A stretch of DNA of 64,000 nt from Tunturiibacter empetritectus (GCF_014201375.1 NZ_JACHDZ010000003.1:647312-711311), one strand, 5' to 3'. Positions 1-9,403 are shown, numbered from the stretch's first letter. Notes: generated by a model not told the origin, from the letters alone. A program made the numbers and translations.

Positions 1-1204
1 GTTCCACCTCGGCGGCGCGAATTGCAGCTGCCACGTTCGGAATCCCCTGAAGCGGTCTTTTCTCGCGCACTTTGACGTTCACAATTACCTGCGGAAAAAC
101 CTTCAGATCTGCCACAAGCTCCGCCAAAGACTTCCCGCTCCGATGTACGACATCCAGCAACAGCAACGCCGTCAGCAGTCCATCCCCCGTCGTGCTGCGT
201 CCGCTAAAGATAATATGGCCGGACTGTTCTCCTCCCAGGGCCGCCCCTGTGGCGATCATCTGCTCAAGAACATACTTGTCGCCTACCGCGGCGCGAAGCA
301 TCTCAATTCCGCTGCGTTTTAGTGCCGCCTCAAGCCCCATGTTAGACATCGTCGTCGCAACCACCGTCGAGTTCGTCAAAAGTCCACGACGCTGCAAATC
401 GCGTGCCGCGAGCAGCAGCACCGCATCCCCGTTCACAACCCGACCATGCTCATCTGCAAAGAGCGCACGGTCGGCATCGCCATCAAACGTAATGCCCATC
501 GACGCTTTGCAGCTTTTCACCTTTTCGGCAACGATCTCCGGGTGCAACGCACCGCAAGCCTCATTGATATTTCTCCCGTCGGGACTGGCATGGGTAATCA
601 AAACCTCTCCGCCGAGGTCGGAGAACAACTGAGGCGCGACCGACGAAGCAGCCCCGTTGGCACAGTCGACCACGATCTGCTTCCCATCCAGTGAAAGCTC
701 TGGGACGGACGCCAGCAGAAAGCGAACATACTCTGCGCGATCGGCCTCATTCACAGCAGGCGGCACAGTCCTTTGCGGCACAGCCCTCGACGCCGCAAGT
801 TGGCGGAAGATCTCCTCTTCGATCGCAAGCTCCACCGCATCCGGAAGCTTATAACCATCTGGTCCAAAGAGTTTAATGCCATTGTCCTGCCACGGATTAT
901 GCGAGGCCGAGATAACGACGCCGGCTGCGAAGCCATGAGTATGCGTAAGGAACGCAACAGCCGGGGTCGTAATCACACCAGCGCTTTCAACAGAAGCACC
1001 GCCCGCGTCCAGCCCGGCAGTCAACGTTGCGGCAATCCATTCGCTCGACTCGCGAGTATCCATCCCGAGCAACACGCGGGGCCTCGGAGTTTTCACGCCG
1101 AGAATATGCGCCAGTGCAAGTCCGATAGCGTATACCGTAGTCGCATCAAGGGGCGACTGCCCAGCGACAGCGCGAATGCCGTCGGTTCCAAAGAGCTTCT
1201 TCAT
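1..1204 (-). CDS. glmM: Phosphoglucosamine mutase, C-terminus cut by window edge
   Basis: Converts glucosamine-6-phosphate to glucosamine-1-phosphate in the cytoplasm, on the way to UDP-GlcNAc for peptidoglycan. Reading leftward from the ATG at 1204, the protein opens MKKLFGTDGIRAV, the family's signature start. It then has the phosphoserine loop ISASHNP, the metal-binding DGDADR motif and the sugar-binding GEQSGH motif, in the normal order. About 400 residues are visible; the C-terminal phosphate-binding domain lies beyond base 1. The ATG overlaps the xseA stop codon by four bases (ATGA), so the two genes are probably translationally coupled. Identification is secure from the motifs. Confidence 0.95.
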   Translation of the reverse strand, partial: MKKLFGTDGIRAVAGQSPLDATTVYAIGLALAHILGVKTPRPRVLLGMDTRESSEWIAATLTAGLDAGGASVESAGVITTPAVAFLTHTHGFAAGVVISASHNPWQDNGIKLFGPDGYKLPDAVELAIEEEIFRQLAASRAVPQRTVPPAVNEADRAEYVRFLLASVPELSLDGKQIVVDCANGAASSVAPQLFSDLGGEVLITHASPDGRNINEACGALHPEIVAEKVKSCKASMGITFDGDADRALFADEHGRVVNGDAVLLLAARDLQRRGLLTNSTVVATTMSNMGLEAALKRSGIEMLRAAVGDKYVLEQMIATGAALGGEQSGHIIFSGRSTTGDGLLTALLLLDVVHRSGKSLAELVADLKVFPQVIVNVKVREKRPLQGIPNVAAAIRAAEVE

Positions 1205-2847
1205 GACTTGCTGGTCTCCATTATGTTTGCTTCGTCCCTCTGAGTCTGAGTTATTTCGGCTTCAAGCGTCCCCTGTGCAAGCCGCGCACGTATCGTCTGG
1301 CCCGGCGCAGCATCTGTAGAAGAACGCAACAACGTGCCGTCTCCAGCGCCACCTTGCAAGTACACCAGAGCATAGCCGCGTGACAAAACCGCAAGCGGCG
1401 ACAGTACATCAAGCCTCGTCGATGCCCTTTCAACCCGCGTACGACGGCCGCCAACGTTCTCCATCGCGGTGCGCTGCAACCGCTGTGTGGCGGCCTGCAA
1501 ACGATGGTTCGTCGCGGCGATGCGAACAGAGATATCCTGGCGGCGAAGACGGTCGCTCTCCGCATTCAGACGTTGGGCGGGAACGCGAAGACATCGTTGC
1601 GCAGCCGCGTCAAGACGAAAGCGAAGTTCGTCGAGCCGCTGATCCTTCCGGCTGACTGTATCTCGCAATCGATTCAAAACCGCCTCTGCAGAGAGTCGTG
1701 TATAGCGCTGTCTCGCATGCATCAAATGGAATCTTCCGGCACGCTTCACCCTCGCGCCCAACGCAGCAACGCGCTCCTCGATGCGATGTTGAGCGGCAGT
1801 AATCAGTTCCGCAGCAGCCGACGGCGTCGGCGCACGAAGATCCGCAACGAAATCAGCAATCGTGAAGTCGGTCTCGTGGCCAATCGCCGAGACCACAGGA
1901 AGCGCGGACGCGGCAACTGTGCGCGCCAACGCCTCGTCGTTGAAGCCGGCAAGATCTTCCATCGAGCCGCCCCCTCTCGCAATCACAATGGCATCGACTA
2001 GCGAAGAGTTGGTATTGAACCAGCGAATCCCCGCAGCAACAGACTCCGGACTGGAGGCACCTTGCATCATAGCGGGATATACCAACAGATTCAGCCGCGC
2101 ATGGCGACGGCGAACTACCGTAACGATGTCGCGAATTACCGCGCCGGACAGCGAAGTAACGATGCCAACGCACTTCGGAAACGAAGGCAGCTGCCGTTTA
2201 CGCTCCGCGTCGAAGAGTCCTTCCGCCAGTAATCGCGCCTTCAGTTGCTCGAACGCAAGCTGCAACGAACCGGCACCGCGAGGCTCCATCGTTTCCCCAA
2301 TGAGTTGGAGTTGCCCCCGGCTCTCATACACCGAGACGCGGCCGCGAACCAGAACGGCAAGCCCATCCTCAGGCCGGAAGCGCAACAGTCCTGCCTGACG
2401 GCGAAACAGCACCACCGGTAACTGAGCCTCGCCATCCTTCAGCGTAAAGTAGATGTGGCCAGAGGGTGCCGGCCTGCAGTTGGAGATCTCACCTTCGACC
2501 CAAAGATCGCCATAGGCCGTTTCAATCTCCTGCCTTATGTTCATCACAAGCGCGTGAACGCTCCAGATACGACGCTCTGTTGCCCGTTCGCTCATGTCCG
2601 AAATACTTCGCGGGGTGGGCTTTATCGCAATCTCGCAAGACTCTTCTCTGCCAGAAACCGGCTTAGCAGAAGCAACAACCGCTATTGCGCCGTCTTCTTC
2701 AAAGAAAGAGAAAAGCTCCGATTGGAGCAGCGGGTCCGGCGCAGGGATTGTCGAGGTCTTCGACGTCGACCGTCTTTGGGTCCGGACCTTCCCCCGCCGC
2801 GCTCGCAGGCTGGCCAGTGTCGGCGGATTGTCTTCCCGTTCGGACAT
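1201..2847 (-). CDS. xseA: Exodeoxyribonuclease VII large subunit with long N-terminal extension
   Basis: Large subunit of the single-strand-specific exonuclease ExoVII. After an OB-fold region (IWSVHALVMN, WVEGEISN) come the catalytic-domain hallmarks GIVTSLSGAVIRDI, IARGGGSMEDL and SAIGHETD, followed by a long helical coiled region and a small C-terminal domain. Compared with E. coli XseA there are about 80 extra N-terminal residues, rich in Arg, Ser and Pro, before the OB fold. The ATG at 2847 (MSERED) has AGGC upstream; further ATGs at 2865 and 2910 would overlap the DUF2905 gene or its tail, and an internal ATG at 2595 (MSERATERRIW) would give the standard length. No xseB is visible in the window. 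Confidence 0.93.
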   Translation of the reverse strand: MSEREDNPPTLASLRARRGKVRTQRRSTSKTSTIPAPDPLLQSELFSFFEEDGAIAVVASAKPVSGREESCEIAIKPTPRSISDMSERATERRIWSVHALVMNIRQEIETAYGDLWVEGEISNCRPAPSGHIYFTLKDGEAQLPVVLFRRQAGLLRFRPEDGLAVLVRGRVSVYESRGQLQLIGETMEPRGAGSLQLAFEQLKARLLAEGLFDAERKRQLPSFPKCVGIVTSLSGAVIRDIVTVVRRRHARLNLLVYPAMMQGASSPESVAAGIRWFNTNSSLVDAIVIARGGGSMEDLAGFNDEALARTVAASALPVVSAIGHETDFTIADFVADLRAPTPSAAAELITAAQHRIEERVAALGARVKRAGRFHLMHARQRYTRLSAEAVLNRLRDTVSRKDQRLDELRFRLDAAAQRCLRVPAQRLNAESDRLRRQDISVRIAATNHRLQAATQRLQRTAMENVGGRRTRVERASTRLDVLSPLAVLSRGYALVYLQGGAGDGTLLRSSTDAAPGQTIRARLAQGTLEAEITQTQRDEANIMETSKS

Positions 2848-2887
2848 CTTGCCTGAGTCTAGCATCGCGACGCAGCCAATCAGACGG

Positions 2888-3112
2888 TCAACGGCGCAGC
2901 CGTCCCACAAACCAAAGAAGCAAACTCAGAAGAACACTGATCAGAATGGAAGTTGCGATGGGAAAGGAAACCGACCATACCCGCCCATGCCAGCTAAGGT
3001 CACCAGGAAGACGACCAAGGGGAAGATTCAGGCGATTCAACCCGAGGATGAGCGCACCTGCCAGAGCCAGCAGCAACCCGAGGATGACAAGAGTACGACC
3101 CAGGTCAGGCAT
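2888..3112 (-). CDS. DUF2905 small membrane protein
   Basis: A 74-residue protein with two hydrophobic helices (around residues 6-24 and 48-70) separated by a short loop containing the LPLGRLPGDL motif typical of DUF2905 proteins. The function of the family is not known. It sits 11 bases downstream of the response-regulator gene and just upstream of xseA on the same strand, so it is probably co-transcribed with them. Confidence 0.8.
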   Translation of the reverse strand: MPDLGRTLVILGLLLALAGALILGLNRLNLPLGRLPGDLSWHGRVWSVSFPIATSILISVLLSLLLWFVGRLRR

Positions 3113-3123
3113 GTTGCACCACT

Positions 3124-3495
3124 CTAAGCAGTCGCCAGCAGCGCAGAAGCCTCACGCAGAAGCTCCGCAGGCTGACACGGCTTGGTAAGAATGCCTACAG
3201 GTCGCGACAAGGTACTGGCCCGCTCCCGCACACTCTTCAGATTGGAATAAAAACCGGTCAGCATAAGGATGCGACACGCCGGCAGCTCCCGCGTCACATC
3301 GTTTACCAGCGACAGTCCGTCCCGGCCAGGCATGGACACATCACACAAAAGAAGATTTGGCTCAAACTCGCGAGAACACTCCAGTCCCTGATCTGCGGAG
3401 TAAGCGGCCATCGCCTTGAAACCACTCTTCTCAAAGATGAGAGTCAGCGTATCGGCTACAAGACGGTCATCATCAACCACCAGAACTCGCTTCAT
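3124..3495 (-). CDS. Stand-alone response regulator receiver protein
   Basis: A 123-residue single-domain CheY-like receiver with no output domain. It carries the acidic pocket VVDDD (residues 6-10), the phospho-accepting Asp52 in LLCDVSMPGRDG, the switch Thr80 and the conserved Lys105 (ILTKP). Such proteins pass phosphoryl signals through protein contacts. No histidine kinase lies next to it, so the partner cannot be named. It is the first gene of a probable minus-strand unit continuing into DUF2905, xseA and glmM. Confidence 0.88.
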   Translation of the reverse strand: MKRVLVVDDDRLVADTLTLIFEKSGFKAMAAYSADQGLECSREFEPNLLLCDVSMPGRDGLSLVNDVTRELPACRILMLTGFYSNLKSVRERASTLSRPVGILTKPCQPAELLREASALLATA

Positions 3496-3769
3496 CGGTG
3501 CCCTCCGTGCGAATCGTTCGGGTTGCGTGCGTCAACACATGCCTGAAGAATCCAGACTAGGCCTCAAAAAGCATATTTGTCGAATCAAAATTCAATGATT
3601 TCATCTCTGAAGAGATAGACTCCGCTCTTCAAACAGAGTCAACGACGAGGCTGTGCAAAAGAAAGTTTGCGAACCACGGCCTGCGACTTCACCCGTACAG
3701 AATCGCAACTTCAGTCTCTGGTAAGGTTTACGACAGAACGCTGACTCCGAATCGATTGAGGATCTCACC

Positions 3770-4960
3770 TTGCACGTCGCCGCATTCATCGCCGGTCTGC
3801 TCTTTTGCCTGGGAGTCGCCCTCGACGCCTTTCAGACCATCATCCTTCCCCGCCGTCCCACCGGGCGATTTCGAATCACCCGAATCTTCTTCATCGCCAC
3901 CTGGGCCCCCTGGGTCTACATGGCCGAACGCGCCACAGACAAAAAGCTGCGCGAGCAGATCTACAGCATTTATGGCCCGCTCTCTCTTCTTCTGCTTCTC
4001 CTGCTTTGGGCGATTCTTCTAATCTTCGGCTTCGGAATGTTTTATTTCTCCATGCATTCCCCCTTTGGTGACGCCATGATGACCCACGCCAACAACCCCT
4101 TGGCACAGTTCGGCACCGACCTCTACGTAAGCGGCACGACCCTCTTCACCCTCGGCCTGGGAGATGTCGTCCCCCATAGTCTTCTCGCACGGGCCTTCAT
4201 TATCCTCGAGTCCGGCGTAGGCCTCGGCTTCGTCGCCCTCGTCATCGGCTATCTTCCTGTGCTCTATCAGGCATTTTCGCATCGCGAGATCAACGTTGCC
4301 CTCCTCGATGCACGCGCCGGCTCCCCTCCCAACGCCGCCGAACTACTCCGCCGCCATGCCTTCGAAGGAAGCGAAGAAGCCCTGATCGATCTGCTGGAGG
4401 AGTGGGAGCGCTGGTCCGCCGAGATCCTCGAGTCGCACATCTCCTACCCCATTCTCTGCTTCTACCGCTCGCAGCACGACACCCAGAGCTGGCTCGCCGC
4501 CCTCATCTCAATCCTCGACACCTGCGCCCTCCTGATCTCGGTCATCGAAGGCACCCACTCCCGCCAGGCCCAACTCACCTTCGTCATGTCCCGCCACGCC
4601 CTCATCGATATCGGTGAGGTCTTCGAAGTTCTCGAACGCAACCCCGGACAGCCTCGAACCGACCCCGACCGCCTCCCGTCCAAAGACTTCTACCATCTCT
4701 GCGAGGCGCTTGGCGAAAATCAGCTCCGGCTCTGTGGCGATCCCGCCGCGGCAAAACGCCTCCACACTATCCGTGCTCTCTACGAGCCTCACGCCCACGG
4801 TCTCTCCGAATACCTGCGCCTGCCCCTCCCCGTCTGGGTCGCGCCCCCAAAAGTAAACGACCAGTGGAGTCTTCTGACCAGAATGCGAACCGACGCCGCC
4901 ACAGCCATGAAGTCCGCAGGCGACCGCACGCCCTTCTTTCCCGACGAAGACCACGGCTGA
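3770..4960 (+). CDS. Ion-channel-like membrane protein with large cytoplasmic C-terminus
   Basis: A 396-residue protein. The first ~180 residues hold several hydrophobic segments (about 3-22, 36-52, 70-95, 145-168). Between the last two is a pore-loop-like sequence, SGTTLFTLGLGDVVP, resembling a potassium-channel selectivity filter but reading TLGLGD instead of TVGYGD. The remaining ~210 residues are soluble and mostly helical. The start is a TTG at 3770 preceded by GAGG about nine bases upstream; no earlier in-frame ATG is plausible. The gene stands alone. The channel assignment comes from the two-helix/pore-loop layout; ion selectivity cannot be judged. Confidence 0.7.
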   Translation: MHVAAFIAGLLFCLGVALDAFQTIILPRRPTGRFRITRIFFIATWAPWVYMAERATDKKLREQIYSIYGPLSLLLLLLLWAILLIFGFGMFYFSMHSPFGDAMMTHANNPLAQFGTDLYVSGTTLFTLGLGDVVPHSLLARAFIILESGVGLGFVALVIGYLPVLYQAFSHREINVALLDARAGSPPNAAELLRRHAFEGSEEALIDLLEEWERWSAEILESHISYPILCFYRSQHDTQSWLAALISILDTCALLISVIEGTHSRQAQLTFVMSRHALIDIGEVFEVLERNPGQPRTDPDRLPSKDFYHLCEALGENQLRLCGDPAAAKRLHTIRALYEPHAHGLSEYLRLPLPVWVAPPKVNDQWSLLTRMRTDAATAMKSAGDRTPFFPDEDHG

Positions 4961-5045
4961 TTCCCGCAACCCACAACGAAGATTCGGGATGCAAGGCGTA
5001 CAGCCCTCGCATCCCGAACTTCTTTCCAAATCTGTATCCAGAAAG

Positions 5046-5837
5046 CTACTGACCAGCAGGCCCCGCAGGCGCAGGATTCAGCTTCTGAGCAGCCAGCGTC
5101 CCGGCAGCGCCCTTAGCGTCTTTGTCCTTCAACTGCGCATAGATCTTCTTCGCCAGCTCAGGCTTCCCCTGTGCCTCATACAGTTCCGCAAGCTGCAGTT
5201 GCGCCAGGCCGGAAGGCACAGTCGTCGTCGGCTTGGCCGTCAGCTCGTTATAGATATCCACAGCCTGAGAATCACGCCCCGTCTGGCGATAGAGTTGTGC
5301 CAGCGAAAGCTTCGCGAGCGCCGCAAGATCCCCATTCCAACCACCCGCCACCTGCTTCAGCGTGCTCTCCGCCGGGCCGTTCTGTCCCTCTTCCATATAG
5401 GTCAACCCACCAAAGTAGCGAGCCACCTTGCCATCCGGGGTCATACCGTACTTGTCCGCGACGCCCATGAAAAGATCATTGGCCGCCTTAGCCCGTTCGG
5501 TCGGAGACGCATACGTCTTCACCCCAGCAGGCACCGGCTGCCCAGGCGCTGCCAGCGGCGTCTGGTAAGCCTGCATGGCTGCGCCAAAGGCCACGGAAGC
5601 CTGATTTGCGCGGCTGTTATAGATCAGAAAGCCACCCACCACCACCAGGATCGCCGCGAGGGCAATTGCACTGGTAGCGATCACGGAGCGGCGGTTTTCG
5701 CTGGCCCACTCAAGGCCATGCTGTGTGGTATCGACGAACTGGTCATGCTTGAGAGCTTGCTTGGTCTGCTGGTCCACTTTGTCTTGTTCTTCCTTTTTGC
5801 TCGTCCCGCGTTGAGGGATCTGGTAGCGCGAAGTCAC
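5046..5837 (-). CDS. Single-pass membrane protein with TPR repeats
   Basis: A charged N-terminus (KKEEQDKVDQQTKQALKHD) leads to one membrane helix (SVIATSAIALAAILVVVGGFLIYN), followed by a region of TPR-like helix pairs (TYMEEGQNGPAESTLKQ; LAQLYRQTGRDSQAVDIYNEL; LAELYEAQGKPELAKKIYAQL). The layout matches the YfgM-like/TPR_21 family of inner-membrane proteins facing the periplasm. The open frame runs far upstream, antisense to the PEP carboxykinase gene; the likely start is the GTG at 5837 (V-T-S-R-Y-Q). No ribosome-binding site is obvious, so the start is uncertain. Confidence 0.8.
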   Translation of the reverse strand: MTSRYQIPQRGTSKKEEQDKVDQQTKQALKHDQFVDTTQHGLEWASENRRSVIATSAIALAAILVVVGGFLIYNSRANQASVAFGAAMQAYQTPLAAPGQPVPAGVKTYASPTERAKAANDLFMGVADKYGMTPDGKVARYFGGLTYMEEGQNGPAESTLKQVAGGWNGDLAALAKLSLAQLYRQTGRDSQAVDIYNELTAKPTTTVPSGLAQLQLAELYEAQGKPELAKKIYAQLKDKDAKGAAGTLAAQKLNPAPAGPAGQ

Positions 5838-6047
5838 AGCGCAGAACTTTAAGTCTATCAGCGCGGTAATCGAAGTGCGACTCGCCCGCGCCTGAATCGC
5901 CTCAAAATCAGCAACGCGCGCAAAATGAGGCAATTCCGTGCACTCTCTATGCCCTGAATTTGAACCACTATCTCTGTACCCTCTCCAGAGGGTTGACAGC
6001 CCCACGGTAGAGGCGAAGACTTGTACCCGAAGGAATTGCGCCCACTT

Positions 6048-7895
6048 ATGAAGACTGTAGCCGTCGAATCCGCTATCGCGACCCCGCCCACTACCAACAA
6101 ACACCTCATCCGCTGGGTCGAAAAGATGGCCGACCTCTGCCAGCCCGACCGCATTCACTGGATCGACGGATCGCAGGCCGAGTACGACTTCCTCTGCAAC
6201 CAGCTCGTCCACACCGGCACCTTTACCAAGCTCAACGAAAAGCTCTGGCCCGGCTGCTTCCTCGCCCGCTCCGCCCCCAACGACGTCGCCCGAGTCGAAG
6301 ACCGCACCTTCATCTGCTCCCTGTCGAAGGATACCGCCGGTCCCACCAACAACTGGGAAGACCCCTTCGTGATGCGCAAGAAGCTCAAGGCCCTCTTCAA
6401 AGGAGCCATGCGCGGCCGCACCATGTACGTCCTGCCCTACTCCATGGGCCCGGTCGGATCGCCCATGTCGCAGATCGGCGTCCAGCTCACCGACTCCGCC
6501 TACGCCGTCGTCAACATGCGCATCATGGCCCGTATCGGAGCCCCCGTCTTCGCCGAAATCGACAAGGACGAGAAGCGCGTCGTCCCCTGCATGCACACCG
6601 TAGGCGCACCCCTTGCACCCGGCGAGCAGGATGTCCCCTGGCCCTGCAACGACGAGAAATACATCGTCCACTTCCCCGAAACCCGCGAGATCTGGTCCTA
6701 CGGCTCGGGTTACGGCGGCAACGCGTTGCTCGGCAAAAAATGTTTCGCCCTACGCATCGCCTCCAACATCGCCCGCGACGAGGGCTGGATGGCGGAACAC
6801 ATGTTGATCGTCGGCGTGGAATCGCCCAAGCGCCCCGACGGCACCACCGAAAAGACCTACGTAGCGGCCGCCTTCCCCAGTGCCTGCGGCAAGACCAACT
6901 TTGCCATGATGATCCCACCCGCAGGCTTCGAGGGCTGGAAGGTCTGGACCGTAGGCGACGATATCGCCTGGATCAAACCAGACGAGAATGGACAGCTCCG
7001 CGCCATCAACCCTGAGGCCGGCTTCTTCGGCGTGGCCCCCGGCACCAGCGCCAAGACCAATCCCAACGCCATGGCCACGCTGGCCAAAAACACCATCTTC
7101 ACCAATGTAGCGCTCACCCCCGAGGGCGGCGTCTGGTGGGAGGGCATGACCGATACCCCACCCGCCGAGCTCATCGACTGGCGCGGCAACCGCTGGACCC
7201 CGGCCATCGCCAAGGAAACCGGCCAACCCGCCGCCCATCCCAACGGCCGCTTCACCGCTCCGGCTTCGCAGTGTCCCACCATCGACCCCGACTGGGAGAA
7301 TCCGAACGGTGTTCCCATCTCCGCGTTCATCTTTGGCGGTCGACGACCCACCACCATGCCGCTTGTCTATCAGGCCTTCAACTGGTCTGCCGGCGTCTAC
7401 ATTGGGGCCACCATGGGCTCGGAGACCACTGCTGCAGCGGGCGGTGCTATCGGCAAGGTGCGGCGCGACCCTATGGCCATGCTGCCTTTCTGCGGCTATC
7501 ACATGGGCGACTACTTCCGGCACTGGCTCAAGATGCAGCGCAACCTCTCTGCCACGCCCCGCGTCTTCCACGTCAACTGGTTCCGCAAGGGTCCTGACGG
7601 GCAGTTCCTCTGGCCTGGTTTCGGCGAGAACATGCGTGTTCTCAAGTGGATCGTCGATCGTGTCCGCGGCCGCGCCCAGGGCAAAGAGACGCCCATTGGC
7701 TGGACGCCGCACTTTGACGACATCAACTGGAAGGGGCTCGACTTTCCGCGTGAGACCTTCGACGTGCTCCAAACGGTAGATCGCGGCCAGTGGAAGCAGG
7801 AGGTTATGGGCCATGAGGAGCTCTTCCTCGCCCTTCATGACCACCTGCCTCCGGAGATGATCTATGAGCGCGAACTGCTCATCTGCAGACTTTAG
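6048..7895 (+). CDS. pckG: GTP-dependent phosphoenolpyruvate carboxykinase
   Basis: Catalyses oxaloacetate + GTP to PEP + CO2 + GDP, the gluconeogenic exit from the TCA cycle. At ~615 residues it has the GTP-class length and motifs: the substrate loop [14 protein letters not shown], the P-loop with reactive cysteine FPSACGKTN (near residue 280), the metal/kinase-2 motif GDDIAW and the guanine-site motif [10 protein letters not shown]. The ATG at 6048 is preceded by AAGGA with long spacing; an in-frame TTG at 6021 preceded by GAGG is the alternative and would add nine residues. A TTGACA lies at 5993-5998, but I could not pair it with a convincing -10. Confidence 0.96.
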   Translation: MKTVAVESAIATPPTTNKHLIRWVEKMADLCQPDRIHWIDGSQAEYDFLCNQLVHTGTFTKLNEKLWPGCFLARSAPNDVARVEDRTFICSLSKDTAGPTNNWEDPFVMRKKLKALFKGAMRGRTMYVLPYSMGPVGSPMSQIGVQLTDSAYAVVNMRIMARIGAPVFAEIDKDEKRVVPCMHTVGAPLAPGEQDVPWPCNDEKYIVHFPETREIWSYGSGYGGNALLGKKCFALRIASNIARDEGWMAEHMLIVGVESPKRPDGTTEKTYVAAAFPSACGKTNFAMMIPPAGFEGWKVWTVGDDIAWIKPDENGQLRAINPEAGFFGVAPGTSAKTNPNAMATLAKNTIFTNVALTPEGGVWWEGMTDTPPAELIDWRGNRWTPAIAKETGQPAAHPNGRFTAPASQCPTIDPDWENPNGVPISAFIFGGRRPTTMPLVYQAFNWSAGVYIGATMGSETTAAAGGAIGKVRRDPMAMLPFCGYHMGDYFRHWLKMQRNLSATPRVFHVNWFRKGPDGQFLWPGFGENMRVLKWIVDRVRGRAQGKETPIGWTPHFDDINWKGLDFPRETFDVLQTVDRGQWKQEVMGHEELFLALHDHLPPEMIYERELLICRL

Positions 7896-7904
7896 TCAGG
7901 TGTT

Positions 7905-8075
7905 TTTTTCTGTATGGTGGCATGTGCGTTTTTGCAGGGGTTTTTGCGAAATGCTAGTGCTAAAACGTGGTTTTCTGGATGGTGAAACGTGGTGAGATCG
8001 TGGTGAAATGCTGGCTGAAAACACCACGATTTCAGGTCACGAAAAATACGCCACGTTTTGACAATTTATTTTGAC
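7905..8075. repeat. GTGGT/CACCAC-rich intergenic repeat, copy 1
   Basis: The 311-base gap between the PEP carboxykinase and HugZ-like genes has no gene. It is built from repeated GTGGT/GGTG units (for example at 7966-8006), then CACCACG at 8022-8028, then the 13-mer AAAAATACGCCAC at 8042-8054 and an ATTTATTTT tract. CGTGGTG near 8000 can pair with CACCACG to form a stem. The same arrangement, with the identical 13-mer, recurs at 41650-41815. It resembles a dispersed intergenic element; I do not recognise a named family. Confidence 0.6.
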
Positions 8076-8206
8076 CTGCCTTGTTCAGAGTTATTTGGCA
8101 TGGCTGTTCAGAGCCAACTGGTTCGAAGGTTCCGGTTCCCCCTTTGAATGGTGATTGACCTTCAAAGTCTCCCGGAAGCAATATTCAGAGAGCTAAGCAG
8201 GATCCT

Positions 8207-9013
8207 ATGTCGAATCAGCACGCTGCACCCGTCAACCCCGATCCGCGGCCGCCAGTGCCAGAGCCCAGCCACGCCGAACGCTCCCGCACCCTGCTTCACC
8301 AGGCCAGCGTGGCGACGCTTTCGACCGTCTCCCGCAAGCAGCCGGGCTTCCCCTTCGGCTCCCTGATGCCCTACGCGCTCGATGCTGCGGGGCGGCCCCT
8401 GTTCCTCATCAGCACGATGGCGATGCACACTCAGAACATGAAGGCGGACCCACGCGCCAGCCTCTTTGTTGCCCAGCCGGCGGCCGATGGGGACGTGCTT
8501 GGGGCGGCACGTGTCACCCTCGTCGGGGCGGTCCACCAGATCATCGAGAAGGAGAAGCCTGAGGCTCGGGAACTCTACCTAAAGGCTCACCCCAACAGCC
8601 ACTACTGGGTGGACTTTACCGACTTCGCCTTCTTTCGTCTGGAGCCGGTGGATGTGTACTACGTGGGCGGCTTCGGCGTGATGGGCTGGGTCACTGCGGC
8701 GGACTACGCCGCAGCCTCTCCCGACCCTCTTGCCGGGACAGCGCAGGGCATCCTGGACCACATGAACGCCGATCACGGCGACGCGCTCGTTCTGCTGACG
8801 AAGGCACATGCCGGGCTTGAAGCCGAGTCGGCAACGATGACCTCGGTCGACCGGCTGGGGTTCCATGTTCGGGCCGTCACACCAGCAGGAGTCAAGGGTG
8901 CGCGCATCGCTTTTTTACGTGAGGCGAAGACGGCTGGGGACACACGTTCCATTTTGGTCGAGATGGTAAAACACGCGCGCCAGAACAGTGCACTCCCCAC
9001 AAATGCCTATTGA
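8207..9013 (+). CDS. HugZ-like FMN-binding split-barrel protein with DUF2470 domain
   Basis: 268 residues. The N-terminal ~150 residues look like the pyridoxamine-phosphate-oxidase-type split barrel (LLHQASVATLSTVSRKQPGFPFGSLMPYAL, then PLFLISTMAMHTQNMKADPRASL). The C-terminal part carries the DUF2470 motif DHMNADHGDALV. This two-part layout is that of HugZ-type heme-utilisation proteins, which bind or degrade heme. A role in iron or heme handling is inferred from family only; the neighbouring TonB-dependent receptor is on the opposite strand and not linked by an operon. Confidence 0.85.
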   Translation: MSNQHAAPVNPDPRPPVPEPSHAERSRTLLHQASVATLSTVSRKQPGFPFGSLMPYALDAAGRPLFLISTMAMHTQNMKADPRASLFVAQPAADGDVLGAARVTLVGAVHQIIEKEKPEARELYLKAHPNSHYWVDFTDFAFFRLEPVDVYYVGGFGVMGWVTAADYAAASPDPLAGTAQGILDHMNADHGDALVLLTKAHAGLEAESATMTSVDRLGFHVRAVTPAGVKGARIAFLREAKTAGDTRSILVEMVKHARQNSALPTNAY

Positions 9014-9112
9014 CTCCTATCTTCTTTGCCTTTATCTTTAACTAGTGGCAAGACTCCCTTCGGGTTGAGTCAGTCATAACGAAGTCCACCCACTTCGTTG
9101 CTTTACCGGAAT

Positions 9113-9155
9113 ACCCACGCAACAGCCCCCACCGCGCTGCGTGGGTTTCCTTTTT
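9113..9155 (+). terminator. Rho-independent terminator after HugZ-like gene
   Basis: ACCCACGCA at 9113-9121 pairs with TGCGTGGGT at 9138-9146, followed by TTCCTTTTT. It lies 100 bases after the stop codon of the HugZ-like gene. Confidence 0.8.
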
Positions 9156-9273
9156 AACATCCCTTTGATTGTTTGGAGGAGGCCAAATGGAAGAGCAGAT
9201 CACGCTTGCGAAGCTCCAGTTTTGCCTTGCACTTCAGGTTCGAGATTGGGAACTGATGAGGACTAATCCGATC

Positions 9274-9313
9274 GCCGACACAGCATACTGCTCCGGCAGT
9301 ATGCTGTGTCGGC
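9274..9313. repeat. Perfect 18-bp inverted repeat with UNCG tetraloop
   Basis: Bases 9274-9291 are exactly complementary to 9296-9313, with the four-base loop TCCG (C-UCCG-G in RNA, a member of the very stable UNCG tetraloops). It lies in the 390-base gap between the HugZ-like gene and the end of the convergent TonB receptor gene. No T-run follows on either strand. A 77-codon open frame beginning at 9187 behind GGAGG runs across the hairpin but has no recognisable protein features. Confidence 0.85.
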
Positions 9314-9403
9314 TCTTACATCAATCGCTCCGGAGAGAGCGTCGTTCGGGACTGACACTCCTCGCTTGCAGGTCGGGACTACTTCGGTGCTGGCCTTTGC
9401 GCT

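Noticed and set aside
5838..6671. Long N-terminal extension of the TPR protein frame, antisense to the PEP carboxykinase gene
   Set aside because: The extension is Val/Asp/Gly-rich antisense translation without any domain; the PEP carboxykinase gene is certain in this place.
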